Shown: positions 6,249-15,280, counted from the first letter of the stretch. The stretch: DNA of 64,000 bases from a gamma proteobacterium symbiont of Stewartia floridana (GCA_003676145.1 NAUB01000031.1:1-64000), one strand, 5' to 3'. The notes: a model not told the origin generated them from the sequence alone. A program made the numbers and translations.

Positions 6249-8915
6249 CTACATGGTGTCTTTCGCTACGACGTTGGAGAGGTCACTTTCATTCCCTGAG
6301 AGGTCGTATGCTGTGATTGCGAAGTAGTAAGTACCGGTTTCCAGATTTTCAATGACATGGTTGTTGATCGTGCAGTCATCCACATCCATGATGGGTGAGA
6401 GATTGCTGTTGCTGGTTCCCATGTAGAGTCTGTAGCCGGAGATTTCACTCAGGTCCAGTAAGCTGCCGTCGGTTCTGGTGGCAGGAGCTACCCAGTTGAG
6501 TGAGACGCTACCGGTGGTAGGTGTGGTCTCGGCGGCTTCCACGACCAGGGTCAGTGGGCTCAGGGATGCTGTGTCAGTTCCGTCGGATACGCTGATCACG
6601 ATGTTGCTGTAGCTGCCTTCGTCCGCTTCTGCCGGTGTGCCGCTCAGGGAGCCGGTGCTGCTGTTGAAGCTGGCCCAGCTTGGCAGGTTGCTGATGCTGA
6701 AGGTCAAGCTGTCGTTGTCTGCATCGGATGCGGTTGGTGTGAAGACGTATCCGTCACCGACCATCACGCTCTGATCAGGTGTGCCACTGATAACCGGAGC
6801 ATTGTTCGGTGCTTCCACATCATGGATGGTGACAACGCTGACTGAAGGATCGTTCAGAGTGTAACCAGTGCTTGGCTCGTTAAGGTGTACTTCGAAAGTC
6901 TCCGCACCTTCATCGCTTGAGTCAGACATGGTGTTGATGTTGATGGTCTTGCTGGTTTCGCCATCGAGGAAGTTCAAGGCTGTCCAGACATAACCGGTGT
7001 AGTCCTGAGAGTGTCTTGCTTCGACGCCGTAGGTTCCGAAGTTGACAGTTGCTGCGCCATTACCGTTGTTACGGGTAACGGTCAGGGTTACGCTGCTGCC
7101 TTCTTCCACATCGTAGCCGTTGCTGGCGAACTGGAAGGTGCCGCCTTCTTCAGCCACATCGGCAACTGTGATGGCGAAAGGTGACAGGCTTGCCTGCTCG
7201 CTGCCGTCAGAGACGCTGATCACGATGTTTGAGTAGTTGCCGGCTGAGTTGGAGTCAGGGGTACCGCTCAGGCGACCGGTGCTTGAATTGAAGCTGGCCC
7301 AACTTGGCAGGTTGCTGACACTGAAGCTCAGGGCGTCGCCATCGGGGTCGCTGGCTGTCGGTGTGAAGCTGTAGGCGCTGCCTTCATCCAGACTGGTCGC
7401 CGGTGTGCCACTGATGGTCGGTGCACGATTGGTGTTGGAGACCGTGATGCTGAATGCGGTCAATGAAGCACTGGCGGAACCGTCAGAGACGCTGATGCGA
7501 ATGTTGCTGGTGGTGCCGGCGTCATCCATGCCCGGTGTGCCGCTGAGGACGCCGGTAGAGGTGTTGAAGCTGGCCCAGGCAGGACGATTCGCGATGGAGA
7601 AGCTGAGGCTGTCGCCATCTGCGTCATCAGCGGAAGGTGCAAAGCGGTAGCTGCCACCTTCGGCAACGGAGGTTGCTGGTGAACCGCTGATGGTTGGCGC
7701 CCGGTTGGTACCGGTTACGGTGATGCTGAAGGCACTCAGTGAAGCAGAGGCAGAGCCGTCAGAGACGCTGATGCGAATGTTGCTGGTGGTACCTTCGTCA
7801 TCCATGCCCGGTGTGCCGCTGAGGACACCGGTGGAGGTGTTGAAGCTGGCCCAGGATGGAGGGTTGGCGATGGAGAAGCTGAGTCTGTCGCCATCCGCGT
7901 CGTTGGCGGAAGGTGCAAAGCGGTAGCTGCCACCTTCGGCAACGGAGGTTGCAGGCGAACCACTGATGGTGGGTGCCTGGTTGGTGCCGGTTACGCTGAT
8001 GCTGAAGGGACTCAGTGAAGCAGAAGCAGAGCCGTCAGAGACACTGATCTGGATGTTGCTGGTGGTGCCTTCGTCATTCATGCCTGGTGCGCCGCTCAAT
8101 ACACCGGTGGAGGTGTTGAAGCTGGCCCAGGAGGGGCGATTCGCGATGGAGAAGCTGAGGCTGTCGCCGTCCGCATCATTGGCGGAAGGTGCAAAGCGGT
8201 AGCTGCCGCCTTCGGCAACGGAGGTTGCAGGTGAACCGCTGATGGTGGGCGCCCGGTTGGTATCGGTCACAGTGATGCTGAAAGCACTCAGTGAGGCTGT
8301 GTCAGTACCGTCAGAGACGCTGATGCGGATATTACTGGTGGTGCCGGCGTCGTCCATATCCGGAGTGCCGCTGAGCTGACCGGTGGCGCTGTTGAAGCTG
8401 GCCCATGCTGGTCTGTTGGCAATCGAGAAACTCAGGCTGTCGTTATCGGCATCGCTGGCACTTGGACGGAAGCTGTAGGCCTGGCCTTCGGCTACCTGGG
8501 TGTTGGGGGTGCCACTGATTACAGGTGGTGTGTTTTCCGGTGTTGGATCTGGCTCGGGATTGGGATCTTCACCAGCAACGAAGCAGTCGCTTGGTGCGCG
8601 GGCGACGAGCTTATTGGCTGCTTCCACGCCGGATACCACATCGACTTCACAAGGTACGAACGGAGGAGCAACCTGTCTGATGCGCCAGATGCCTTTCTTG
8701 TTAACGGTAGCTGAGCCAATCGGAAGGATTGAATTTGCTACGAACGCGTTGACTCGTGCGCCGGGCTCTCCCAGACCTTTGATGACCAGTTTGTCCTTTG
8801 CATTTCTCCAAATCGCTTTGGAGATGGAGAAATCAGCTGCTTGGGCGAGGTTGATATCTGCAGAAAACAGGGCCGGGAATAAAATCAACGGAAGGAGTTT
8901 GCGTGTTGCGTTCAT
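6249..8915 (-). CDS. Secreted multi-domain Ig-like repeat protein
   Basis: An 888-residue protein. A signal peptide (residues 1-26) is followed by a unique domain (27-112), a Pro/Glu-rich linker (118-130), five tandem cadherin-like or putative Ig modules of about 92 residues (129-589) with the recurring motifs SDADNDSLSFSI, WASFN and LSGTP, a Calx-beta domain (about 592-690), a sixth Ig module (693-785) and a C-terminal fibronectin type III domain (about 790-888). The Asp-rich loops suggest calcium-stabilised modules. Such proteins act in adhesion or as surface scaffolds. No LPXTG, autotransporter or RTX export signal is seen, so it may stay periplasmic or leave by type II secretion. It stands alone with its own terminator. 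Confidence 0.85.
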   Translation of the reverse strand: MNATRKLLPLILFPALFSADINLAQAADFSISKAIWRNAKDKLVIKGLGEPGARVNAFVANSILPIGSATVNKKGIWRIRQVAPPFVPCEVDVVSGVEAANKLVARAPSDCFVAGEDPNPEPDPTPENTPPVISGTPNTQVAEGQAYSFRPSASDADNDSLSFSIANRPAWASFNSATGQLSGTPDMDDAGTTSNIRISVSDGTDTASLSAFSITVTDTNRAPTISGSPATSVAEGGSYRFAPSANDADGDSLSFSIANRPSWASFNTSTGVLSGAPGMNDEGTTSNIQISVSDGSASASLSPFSISVTGTNQAPTISGSPATSVAEGGSYRFAPSANDADGDRLSFSIANPPSWASFNTSTGVLSGTPGMDDEGTTSNIRISVSDGSASASLSAFSITVTGTNRAPTISGSPATSVAEGGSYRFAPSADDADGDSLSFSIANRPAWASFNTSTGVLSGTPGMDDAGTTSNIRISVSDGSASASLTAFSITVSNTNRAPTISGTPATSLDEGSAYSFTPTASDPDGDALSFSVSNLPSWASFNSSTGRLSGTPDSNSAGNYSNIVISVSDGSEQASLSPFAITVADVAEEGGTFQFASNGYDVEEGSSVTLTVTRNNGNGAATVNFGTYGVEARHSQDYTGYVWTALNFLDGETSKTININTMSDSSDEGAETFEVHLNEPSTGYTLNDPSVSVVTIHDVEAPNNAPVISGTPDQSVMVGDGYVFTPTASDADNDSLTFSISNLPSWASFNSSTGSLSGTPAEADEGSYSNIVISVSDGTDTASLSPLTLVVEAAETTPTTGSVSLNWVAPATRTDGSLLDLSEISGYRLYMGTSNSNLSPIMDVDDCTINNHVIENLETGTYYFAITAYDLSGNESDLSNVVAKDTM
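7425..8252 (-). repeat. 276-bp tandem coding repeats
   Basis: Three consecutive 276-bp units, each encoding one 92-residue Ig module (protein residues 222-497), are nearly identical at the DNA level. The flanking modules are more diverged. This points to recent duplication or gene conversion, and unit number could vary between strains. Confidence 0.85.
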
Positions 8916-9020
8916 GACCTTTGTGACCTCGAAAAAAGATTTTCCCTAAAAAGTTGTTGCTCACTATGGCGGTCAATCGGACTTTTTATGCAGACACGAG
9001 GTCACAGTTTTAGTGGACGG

Positions 9021-9059
9021 AATTCACACTATTTGAGCTTCCTCGCGGCAGTGTGAATT
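9021..9059. promoter_or_regulatory. Spaced inverted repeat in divergent promoter region
   Basis: AATTCACAC (9021-9029) and GTGTGAATT (9051-9059) are perfect inverted arms, 30 bp apart start to start, in the 374-bp spacer between the leftward Ig-repeat gene and rightward yceI. The spacing of about three helical turns would suit a looping repressor or tandem dimers. A related half-site, GTTCACAATT, lies near 9083. No other feature was found in this spacer. Confidence 0.4.
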
Positions 9060-9289
9060 GGCTCGAAAATAGAGTAGAAGGAGTTCACAATTTATCTCTC
9101 AAGTTGTTCAGACTCGAGGGGGTGAATTCGGCTTCTTATCGGCGCACAGATCAATTGTTGACTGCTAAGCTATGTTTTAAAAAGCCCCTTGTTTTAAACA
9201 ATTAAGCGTCGTTGGTTTAGATTCGACACGAACAAACAGGCGGCCATGTTCCAGCGCAGGAATAAAGTGAATTTTCGTGTGAGGATGAT

Positions 9290-9901
9290 ATGAAAATAAT
9301 TTCCAGACTGTTTATCTCGGTATTTACCATGTTGTTTTTCTACGCCCAGCAGAGTGTCGCCTCGTCCTATGTCATCGATACAGAGGGTGGGCACGCCTTT
9401 ATCCAGTTCAGAATCAGCCATCTGGGTTACAGTGTGCTGGCCGGACGTTTCAATAAGTTCTCCGGGGACTTTGTCTACGATACGGGTGATCCCTCGGCGG
9501 CTTCCGTCAACGTGTTGGTGGAGACGGCGAGTATCGATTCGAACCATGCCGAGCGGGACAAACATCTGCGGGATGAGGATTTTCTCGCGGTGAAGCAGTT
9601 CCCGCAGGCCCGCTTTGTCAGCACTTCCTATCTTGAACGTGAGGATGGCAGCGGGCTGCTGAAGGGAGACCTGACTCTCAGGGGGGTCACCCGGCCGATC
9701 GAGATCGAAGTGGAGCATGTGGGGGCAGGCAGCGATCCCTGGGGTGGTTATCGGCGTGGTTTCACCGGCAAGACCCGATTGGTGCTGGCGGATTTCGGTA
9801 TTACCAAGTATCTCGGTGACGCAGCCAAAGAGATGGAGCTGATCCTCGGTATCGAAGGCATTCGCAACAAATCGCAAGGCGGGTCGAGAAAGCCGCGGTA
9901 A
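9290..9901 (+). CDS. YceI family protein
   Basis: A 203-residue periplasmic protein with a signal peptide (about residues 1-24, ending VASS) and a YceI lipocalin-like beta barrel: the GGHAFIQFRISHLGYS opening, the SIDSNHAERDKHLRDEDFLAVKQFP region and the DLTLRGVTRPIEIEV strand. Members bind polyisoprenoid chains, probably quinone-like lipids, in the periplasm and are often induced by stress or alkaline pH. A GTGAGGATG Shine-Dalgarno context precedes the ATG. It is a single gene. Confidence 0.9.
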   Translation: MKIISRLFISVFTMLFFYAQQSVASSYVIDTEGGHAFIQFRISHLGYSVLAGRFNKFSGDFVYDTGDPSAASVNVLVETASIDSNHAERDKHLRDEDFLAVKQFPQARFVSTSYLEREDGSGLLKGDLTLRGVTRPIEIEVEHVGAGSDPWGGYRRGFTGKTRLVLADFGITKYLGDAAKEMELILGIEGIRNKSQGGSRKPR

Positions 9902-9944
9902 TATCCCTGTCTTTGTGACGCAGTATGATTGGTGTTTACAGGCC

Positions 9945-10370
9945 CTAGGAGACCCATTCAGAGGTGCGTTCGCCGACCCAGGTGACCTGAAAGCGGATCC
10001 GACGCCAGGGATTGTCATCATCCAGCAGGCGTATGATGGTGGCTTCCAGGCGTTCACCCTGGTCGAGCAGGCGGGCCAGGGTACGGTTTTCACGCTTTGG
10101 GATATAGCCCAGATGCTCGTTTTTGAACCACACGGCGATGGCGAAACGGTCGTGGGGATTGCTCGTTTCACGTTTCAGATGGAGGGTCTCTCCGACCTGG
10201 AGAAACGGCCAGATGGCCGGTCCGCGATGGTATTGAAAGCCAGCCAGCGGGGACTCCTGCAGGATAACTTTTTTCCGGCTCGGGATGGTTGTTGTTCTGC
10301 TGTGAATTTTTCTCGCCAGATGTCGGGCGGGAAAGCGGAATAGGGCAGCAAGCATTTGGCTCTGTTTCAT
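9945..10370 (-). CDS. Stand-alone HIRAN-domain protein
   Basis: A 141-residue protein whose residues about 40-135 form a HIRAN domain: the conserved opening ESPLAGFQYH, LKRETSNPHDRFAIAVWF and LGYIPKRENRTLARLLDQGE. The start at 10370 is chosen because GGAG lies 8 nt upstream; an in-frame ATG at 10463 would run into the divergent gene. HIRAN domains bind 3' ends of single-stranded DNA in helicases such as HLTF, and here the domain occurs alone with a basic N-terminal extension. Its role is not known, perhaps sensing damaged DNA. Confidence 0.8.
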   Translation of the reverse strand: MKQSQMLAALFRFPARHLARKIHSRTTTIPSRKKVILQESPLAGFQYHRGPAIWPFLQVGETLHLKRETSNPHDRFAIAVWFKNEHLGYIPKRENRTLARLLDQGERLEATIIRLLDDDNPWRRIRFQVTWVGERTSEWVS

Positions 10371-10461
10371 GGTTCGTGCTCCAGGTCGGTGGAGGCTATG
10401 AGAGTAACATTCGAACAGGCTCATTCTGTGAGTCCACCAATAATTATCTGTTGGAGAACCC

Positions 10462-10863
10462 ATGCTGGAATATGTTTTTTTCGATCAACGTCCGTGGCAG
10501 GAGTTTGTCGATTACCTGAGACAGCTGGGGCTGACGATTGAGACGGCCCGGGATGATGAGGAGTGGCTGGTCTATGTTCCGGAGGAGCTGGACGATGAGA
10601 CGGATGAGAAGATCGAAGCGCGTTACGAAACCCTGCTTGAGATGAATGAGCAGTTGATTGCCGCCCAGCAGGGAACCGCCCATGTGGATACGGCGGGGAT
10701 CAATGTGAGCCTGACGGACGGCCGGGTTGTGCAGGCGGAGGTGGATCCGCAGTTGATCAATCGCCTGTTGCAGGTGGTTTCGGTGGAGGAGCTGGGTGAG
10801 TTTGTCAGTGCCATTGCGCTGGCGGTTGAGCAGGGGGATGAGCGGCCACTCTGTCAGCGTTGA
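10462..10863 (+). CDS. Conserved hypothetical protein
   Basis: A 133-residue acidic soluble protein with no signal peptide or membrane segment. The N terminus (LEYVFFDQRPWQEFVDYLRQLGL) and the EELDDETDEKIEARYETLLEMNEQL helix suggest a mixed alpha/beta fold. I believe similar proteins exist in other gammaproteobacteria as uncharacterised families, but I cannot name one. It is divergent from the HIRAN gene, and its 3' end overlaps the next convergent gene by about 10 bp. Confidence 0.75.
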   Translation: MLEYVFFDQRPWQEFVDYLRQLGLTIETARDDEEWLVYVPEELDDETDEKIEARYETLLEMNEQLIAAQQGTAHVDTAGINVSLTDGRVVQAEVDPQLINRLLQVVSVEELGEFVSAIALAVEQGDERPLCQR

Positions 10864-11087
10864 CTCTTTTCCGTGGAGGCTTCCAGTGCCTCGTCTGTAC
10901 GTTGTTTGCCGGCTTTGAGCGCCTTTTCTGTGGCAATCCTTGCCGCTTTTCTCTGTTCGACCAGCTCGATGTACTCTTTTGGTGTCTGATTGATGCTGGT
11001 CTGGGGGGGATTGTCGCTGCTCTTCATGACATAGATGATGCCAAGGACCAAGACAATGAAAACCGCAAAAAATGCTCTGCTGGACAT
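10854..11087 (-). CDS. Small single-pass membrane protein
   Basis: A 77-residue protein with an N-terminal transmembrane helix (about residues 5-21) and a charged, Lys/Glu/Ala-rich tail that is probably a coiled coil (residues 38-75). It is convergent and slightly overlapping with the preceding gene. No family recognised; it may be an envelope accessory protein. Confidence 0.6.
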   Translation of the reverse strand: MSSRAFFAVFIVLVLGIIYVMKSSDNPPQTSINQTPKEYIELVEQRKAARIATEKALKAGKQRTDEALEASTEKSQR

Positions 11088-11229
11088 GATTCCTTATCTC
11101 CCGGCGGCCAGGGCCGATTGGATTTGCGACACCAGGCCCCAGGTGGATCGTCGCTCAGCGTACTTCAGGTTGAATGCAGTAGCCGCGTTGTAACCTTATA
11201 TCAGGCATTATAACAGGCCCGGGGCCGGG

Positions 11230-11889
11230 TCATCGGCTGTGCAGCTGGAGAATCGGCCAGTTGCGCTGTTTCGCCACTTCCGCCAGGGTCTGGTCGGGGT
11301 CAACTGCAACCGGATGCTCCACCTGCTCCAGTAGCGGCAGATCATTATGGGAGTCACTGTAGAACCAGCTGCCCTGCATGGTCTGTTCAAACTCATCCAG
11401 CCATTCGTTCAAGCGGCTGACTTTACCTTCGCGGAAGCTGGGGGTGCCGGCAACCTCTCCGGTGTAGTGGCCGTCGATCTGCTCCGGCTCCGTTGCGATC
11501 AGGTGATCGATGCCGAAGCGCCGGGCGATGGGAGAGGTGACAAAGGCATTGGTGGCGGTGATGATCAGCAGCAGATCCCCGGCCTGGCGGTGTTTTTCAA
11601 CCAGTTGCTGTGCCTCCTCACTGATGATCGGTGTGATCTTCTCTTCAATGAACAGTGCGCGCCATTGGTTGAGCTTCTCCGGAGGGTTGCTTCGCAGCGG
11701 CTTGAGCGAAAAACGCATGAACTCGTGGATATCCAGTCTGCCGGCTTTGTAGTCTTCATAGAAGCGTTCGTTTTCACGCTCATAATGCGCTCCGTCCACA
11801 ATGCCCTGTTCCACCAGGAAACGGCCCCAGAGGTAGTCGGAGTCACCGGCCAACAGGGTGTTGTCCAGGTCGAAGATTGCCAATGCCAT
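11230..11889 (-). CDS. HAD-IB family phosphatase (SerB-like)
   Basis: A 219-residue haloacid-dehalogenase hydrolase of subfamily IB. Motif I is FDLDNTLLAGDSD (nucleophile Asp7), motif II is LLIITATNAF, and motif III/IV is GSWFYSDSHNDLPLLEQV. A helical cap (about residues 15-85) lies between motifs I and II. Relatives hydrolyse phosphoserine, histidinol phosphate or similar small phosphomonoesters. The substrate here cannot be assigned. The gene lies upstream of, and divergent from, rppH, as is common in this group. Confidence 0.85.
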   Translation of the reverse strand: MALAIFDLDNTLLAGDSDYLWGRFLVEQGIVDGAHYERENERFYEDYKAGRLDIHEFMRFSLKPLRSNPPEKLNQWRALFIEEKITPIISEEAQQLVEKHRQAGDLLLIITATNAFVTSPIARRFGIDHLIATEPEQIDGHYTGEVAGTPSFREGKVSRLNEWLDEFEQTMQGSWFYSDSHNDLPLLEQVEHPVAVDPDQTLAEVAKQRNWPILQLHSR

Positions 11890-12205
11890 GATTTAGTCCT
11901 GCTTGTTTACTCTATGAGTTATCGATGGTTTGTCCGGCTATCTTACCTGGTTAAACGGTAAATGTTGTTAACGGATTCTTGCGCGGATTGTCGGCGGTCT
12001 AATTAAACAACATCCAGAAGTTTGCCCGTGCACTCCGGGAGTTGTGAGATGTGATGTTTTTGGTGATCGTCCATGAAAATCATATGACTTGCGTACAATT
12101 TTGGAATTTCCATGATTTGCAAAGGCTTAAGTTTGCTGCCTTGCTGCACTACATGGATTATGGAAGAATCATAACCTAAGAATGTGACAAATTTTGGCGG
12201 ATCAA
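11890..12205. other. Intergenic spacer upstream of rppH
   Basis: These 316 bp separate the divergent HAD phosphatase and rppH. They hold no ORF worth calling. A small palindrome TGGAATTTCCA lies near 12100, and a TTGCGT...CATGAT region could be a promoter for rppH, but neither is strong evidence. Confidence 0.4.
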
Positions 12206-12730
12206 TTGATTGACTCAGACGGCTTTAGACCGAATGTCGGGATCATCCTGTGTAATGACGATCGTCTCCTGTTTTGGGGGCGTCGCACCGGACAGGATGC
12301 CTGGCAGTTCCCCCAGGGCGGGATAAAGCGGGACGAAACCCCTGAAGAGGCGATGTACCGGGAGTTGAATGAGGAGGTGGGCCTGAATGCCGATCAGGTC
12401 TCGATCATCGGCTCCACCCGCAGCTGGCTGCGATACCGATTGCCGGAACGCTATATCCGCCGTCACAGCGAACCGCTCTGTATCGGTCAGAAGCAGATCT
12501 GGTATCTGCTGAAGACCAACTGTGGCGAAGATGCGTTCTGCCTGGACCACACCGAAACCCCGGAGTTCGAGGAGTGGCGCTGGGTAAAGTATTGGCATCC
12601 TGTTCGCGAAGTGATCTATTTCAAGCGCAATGTGTATACCAAGGCACTGGAAGAGCTGGCGCCACTGCTCTATCCCGAGGGGGTTCCCGGGCGCTCCCTG
12701 ACAAGCTATCTTCGGCAGAATCGTCGTTGA
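12206..12730 (+). CDS. rppH: RNA 5'-pyrophosphohydrolase
   Basis: A 174-residue Nudix hydrolase that removes pyrophosphate from the 5' triphosphate end of mRNAs to start RNase E-dependent decay. The Nudix box runs from GGIKRDE to REL-EEVGL. The family signatures [10 protein letters not shown] at the N terminus, [21 protein letters not shown] and the [11 protein letters not shown] strand identify RppH rather than another Nudix enzyme. I place the start at TTG (12206): it gives the family's usual [12 protein letters not shown] start and has GGCGGA 4 nt upstream. The TTG at 12194 would add four residues. ptsP follows, as in many gammaproteobacteria. Confidence 0.95.
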   Translation: MIDSDGFRPNVGIILCNDDRLLFWGRRTGQDAWQFPQGGIKRDETPEEAMYRELNEEVGLNADQVSIIGSTRSWLRYRLPERYIRRHSEPLCIGQKQIWYLLKTNCGEDAFCLDHTETPEFEEWRWVKYWHPVREVIYFKRNVYTKALEELAPLLYPEGVPGRSLTSYLRQNRR

Positions 12731-12766
12731 GGCTAGGCCATCTCTCCATCGGGCTGGCTGAAAAAA

Positions 12767-12807
12767 TCGCAAATGGACGTGAATCACCGCTAAGTTCCGC
12801 GAAAATC
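12767..12807. repeat. Dispersed intergenic repeat, copy 2
   Basis: TCGCAAATGGACGTGAATCACCGC and the following bases resemble, in inverse orientation, the repeat at 6063-6098 and the right half of the one at 45562-45660. It lies between rppH and ptsP. Confidence 0.5.
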
Positions 12808-12915
12808 TTTCATGTTGCGGTCTTATGTTGAGTGGATTCGAGTTGATTGGCGATCGTTTGCGACTAACCAACGACAGGAATTCTCCAGCTTTGCCGGGGG
12901 ATTGTTACCAGGACC

Positions 12916-15177
12916 ATGCTTGAGACCCTTCACCGCATCGTAAAAGAGGTTAATGCCGCTTCCGACCTGGAACAGGCCCTGGCGATCATTGTCCAGGATG
13001 TGAAGCAGGCGATACAGGCGGATGTCTGCTCTGTCTATCTCACCGATTTCGAGCGGCGGGATCATGTGCTGAAGGCGACGGACGGATTGCTTCCTGAAGC
13101 CGTTGACAAGGTCAGATTGCCCTACCATCGGGGACTCATCGGGCTGGTCTGCGAAAGGGCGGAGCCGGTCAATCTGGCGGATGCACCGAATCACAAGCGC
13201 TACCTCTTTACCCATGAGACCGGCGAGACATCCTACAAAGGATTTCTAGGCGTACCGATCATTCAGAACCGTAAGGTGCTGGGGGTGCTGGTGGCGCGTC
13301 AGATCGAACAGCGCAGCTTCGAGGATAACGAGGTTACCTTTCTGTTCACCCTGGCGGCACAGCTAGCCGGTGCGATTACCCATGCCCAGGCCTATGGCAA
13401 CCTGGATACCCAGAGCGATCTGGCGCCACCGAAGCGGTTTCTTCAGGGGCAGCCCGGATCTCCGGGCGTCGCTCTGGGTACCGCGGTTGTGGTCTATCCG
13501 CCCGCCGACCTGGAAGCAGTGCCCGACCGACCGGCGAAGGACCCGGATGAAGAGGAGGATGCGTTCAGAACGGCGGTAGCGGCAGTGGTGCAGGATCTGA
13601 TGGCGATCGAAGATCGCTTCGAGGACAGCCTGCCCGCAGAGGACCGGGCGCTGTTCGATGCCTGGCTGATGATGCTCGGCAGTGATTCCCTGATCGGCAA
13701 TACGGTGCGCCGTATTCAGCAGGGGAGTTGGGCGCCGGGCGCGTTACGCGAGACCTTTCAGGAGCATGCCCGGATATTCGAGGCCATGGAGGATGTCTAC
13801 CTGCGGGAGCGGGCCTCCGATGTGCTCGATCTGGGGCGCCGCATCCTGATGCATCTGCAGCAGAAGGTATCCACCCTGGATGAGTATCCGGAAAACACCA
13901 TCCTGGTTGGCGAGGAGGTCAGCGCCATGCAGCTCGCCGAGGTGCCGCGAGAGCGCCTGGCCGGTGTGGTGTCGGCCAGCGGCGCCAGCTTCTCCCATGT
14001 GGCGATACTGGCCAGAGCCCTGGAAGTGCCGGCGGTGATGGGAATGAGTAATCTGCCGGTGAGTCGCATGGAGGGCCATTTCCTGATTCTCGAGGGCTAT
14101 CTGGGACGGATCTACGTCTCGCCTGCGCCGTCGGTCATCCAGGAGTATCGACGGCTTGCCAGTGAGGACCAGGCGCTCTATCAGGAGCTGCAGGCGGACA
14201 AGGATCTGCCTTGCGAAACCACCGATGGTACCCGGATACCCCTCTACCTGAATACCGGCCTGCTCTCAGAGCTGAGCAATCAGGGCATGGCCGATTCGGA
14301 AGGTGTGGGTCTCTATCGCACCGAACTGCCGTTCATGATCAGAGACAGCTTTCCCGGAGAGTCGGTACAGGTTGCCAACTATCGAAAGGTGCTGAAGATG
14401 TTTCACCCGCGCCCGGTGATCATCCGCACCCTGGATATCGGTGGAGACAAGCCGCTGCCCTATTTTCCGGTGGAGGAGTCGAACCCGTTTCTGGGCTGGC
14501 GGGGGATTCGAATCTCTCTCGACCATCCGGAGATCTTCATCACTCAGGTGCGCGCCATTCTGCGTGCCGCCATCGATCTGAACAACTTGCGCCTGCTGCT
14601 GCCGATGATCAGTCATGTGCAGGAGGTCGATGACGCCATGCTGCTGATCCAGCGGGCGCATGATGAGCTGTTGGAAGAGGGTTATCAGGTGAAGATGCCC
14701 CAGGTCGGTGTGATGATCGAGGTGCCGGCTGCGGTTTATCAGGTCGAGGCTCTGGCCCAGCGGATCGATTTCCTCTCCGTGGGTACCAACGATCTGACCC
14801 AGTACCTGCTCGCCGTCGATCGAAACAATGCCCATGTGGCGGAGATCTATAACGATCTGCATCCGGCCGTGTTGCGGGCCCTGATCCAGATCGTCAATGG
14901 TGCTGCCCAGTATGGCAAAGAGGTGAGCGTCTGTGGTGAGCTGGCGGGAAATCCAGCCGCCGCAGTCCTGCTGCTGGGTATGGGCGTCAACAGTCTGAGC
15001 ATGAATGGCGGCAGCCTGCTGCGGGTGAAGTGGGTACTGCGCTCATTTTCCCACAGTCGTGCAAAGCAGTTACTGCAGACAGCCCTGCGGTGTGAGCAGG
15101 CGGGAGAGATTACCAATCTGCTGTCGAATGCCCTGGAGGAGATGGGGCTGGGTGGACTGATGCGTGCCGGCCGTTAG
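12916..15177 (+). CDS. ptsP: PEP-protein phosphotransferase PtsP (EI-Ntr)
   Basis: A 753-residue Enzyme I of the nitrogen PTS. It autophosphorylates from phosphoenolpyruvate and passes phosphate to NPr and then EIIA-Ntr, linking nitrogen and carbon status to regulation. An N-terminal GAF domain (about residues 1-160, which can bind glutamine or 2-oxoglutarate) is followed by the EI N-terminal domain, the swivelling phosphohistidine domain with SFSHVAILARAL (active His361), and the PEP-binding TIM barrel with LYRTELPFM, RTLDIGGDKPLPYF, GWRGIR and SVGTNDLTQY. Full length for the family. The gene is 185 bp downstream of rppH. Confidence 0.95.
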   Translation: MLETLHRIVKEVNAASDLEQALAIIVQDVKQAIQADVCSVYLTDFERRDHVLKATDGLLPEAVDKVRLPYHRGLIGLVCERAEPVNLADAPNHKRYLFTHETGETSYKGFLGVPIIQNRKVLGVLVARQIEQRSFEDNEVTFLFTLAAQLAGAITHAQAYGNLDTQSDLAPPKRFLQGQPGSPGVALGTAVVVYPPADLEAVPDRPAKDPDEEEDAFRTAVAAVVQDLMAIEDRFEDSLPAEDRALFDAWLMMLGSDSLIGNTVRRIQQGSWAPGALRETFQEHARIFEAMEDVYLRERASDVLDLGRRILMHLQQKVSTLDEYPENTILVGEEVSAMQLAEVPRERLAGVVSASGASFSHVAILARALEVPAVMGMSNLPVSRMEGHFLILEGYLGRIYVSPAPSVIQEYRRLASEDQALYQELQADKDLPCETTDGTRIPLYLNTGLLSELSNQGMADSEGVGLYRTELPFMIRDSFPGESVQVANYRKVLKMFHPRPVIIRTLDIGGDKPLPYFPVEESNPFLGWRGIRISLDHPEIFITQVRAILRAAIDLNNLRLLLPMISHVQEVDDAMLLIQRAHDELLEEGYQVKMPQVGVMIEVPAAVYQVEALAQRIDFLSVGTNDLTQYLLAVDRNNAHVAEIYNDLHPAVLRALIQIVNGAAQYGKEVSVCGELAGNPAAAVLLLGMGVNSLSMNGGSLLRVKWVLRSFSHSRAKQLLQTALRCEQAGEITNLLSNALEEMGLGGLMRAGR

Positions 15178-15200
15178 GGGTTGTCATCCCGATAGGTCTA

Positions 15201-15245
15201 TGGCTCATAGCTCAGCCTGGTAGAACTTACTTCCGAACTAAGAAT
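15201..15245 (+). pseudogene. tRNA-like 5' fragment
   Basis: This stretch looks like the first half of a tRNA: a 7-base acceptor-like arm, TA, a D-arm TAGCTCAGCCTGGTAGAAC with its conserved GG, and an anticodon-like stem-loop around CTTCCGAAC. It lacks a variable loop and TpsiC arm and runs directly into a dispersed repeat. One D-stem pair is mismatched. It is at most a decayed tRNA remnant and could be chance. Confidence 0.3.
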
Positions 15246-15250
15246 TCAGT

Positions 15251-15280
15251 CCGCAAATGAACGCGAATAAACGCAAATGT
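15251..15280. repeat. Dispersed intergenic repeat, copy 3
   Basis: CCGCAAATGAACGCGAATAA followed by ACGCAAATG is the inverse of the central part of the copy at 6063-6098. Confidence 0.6.

Noticed and set aside
8500-8949. 149-codon plus-strand frame opposite the Ig-repeat gene
   Set aside because: It mirrors the antisense of a well-supported signal peptide and domain region; codon pattern is that of the shadow strand.
9194-10171. 325-codon minus-strand frame across yceI
   Set aside because: It lies antisense to the clear YceI gene and partly over the HIRAN gene in another frame, and it has no domain features.
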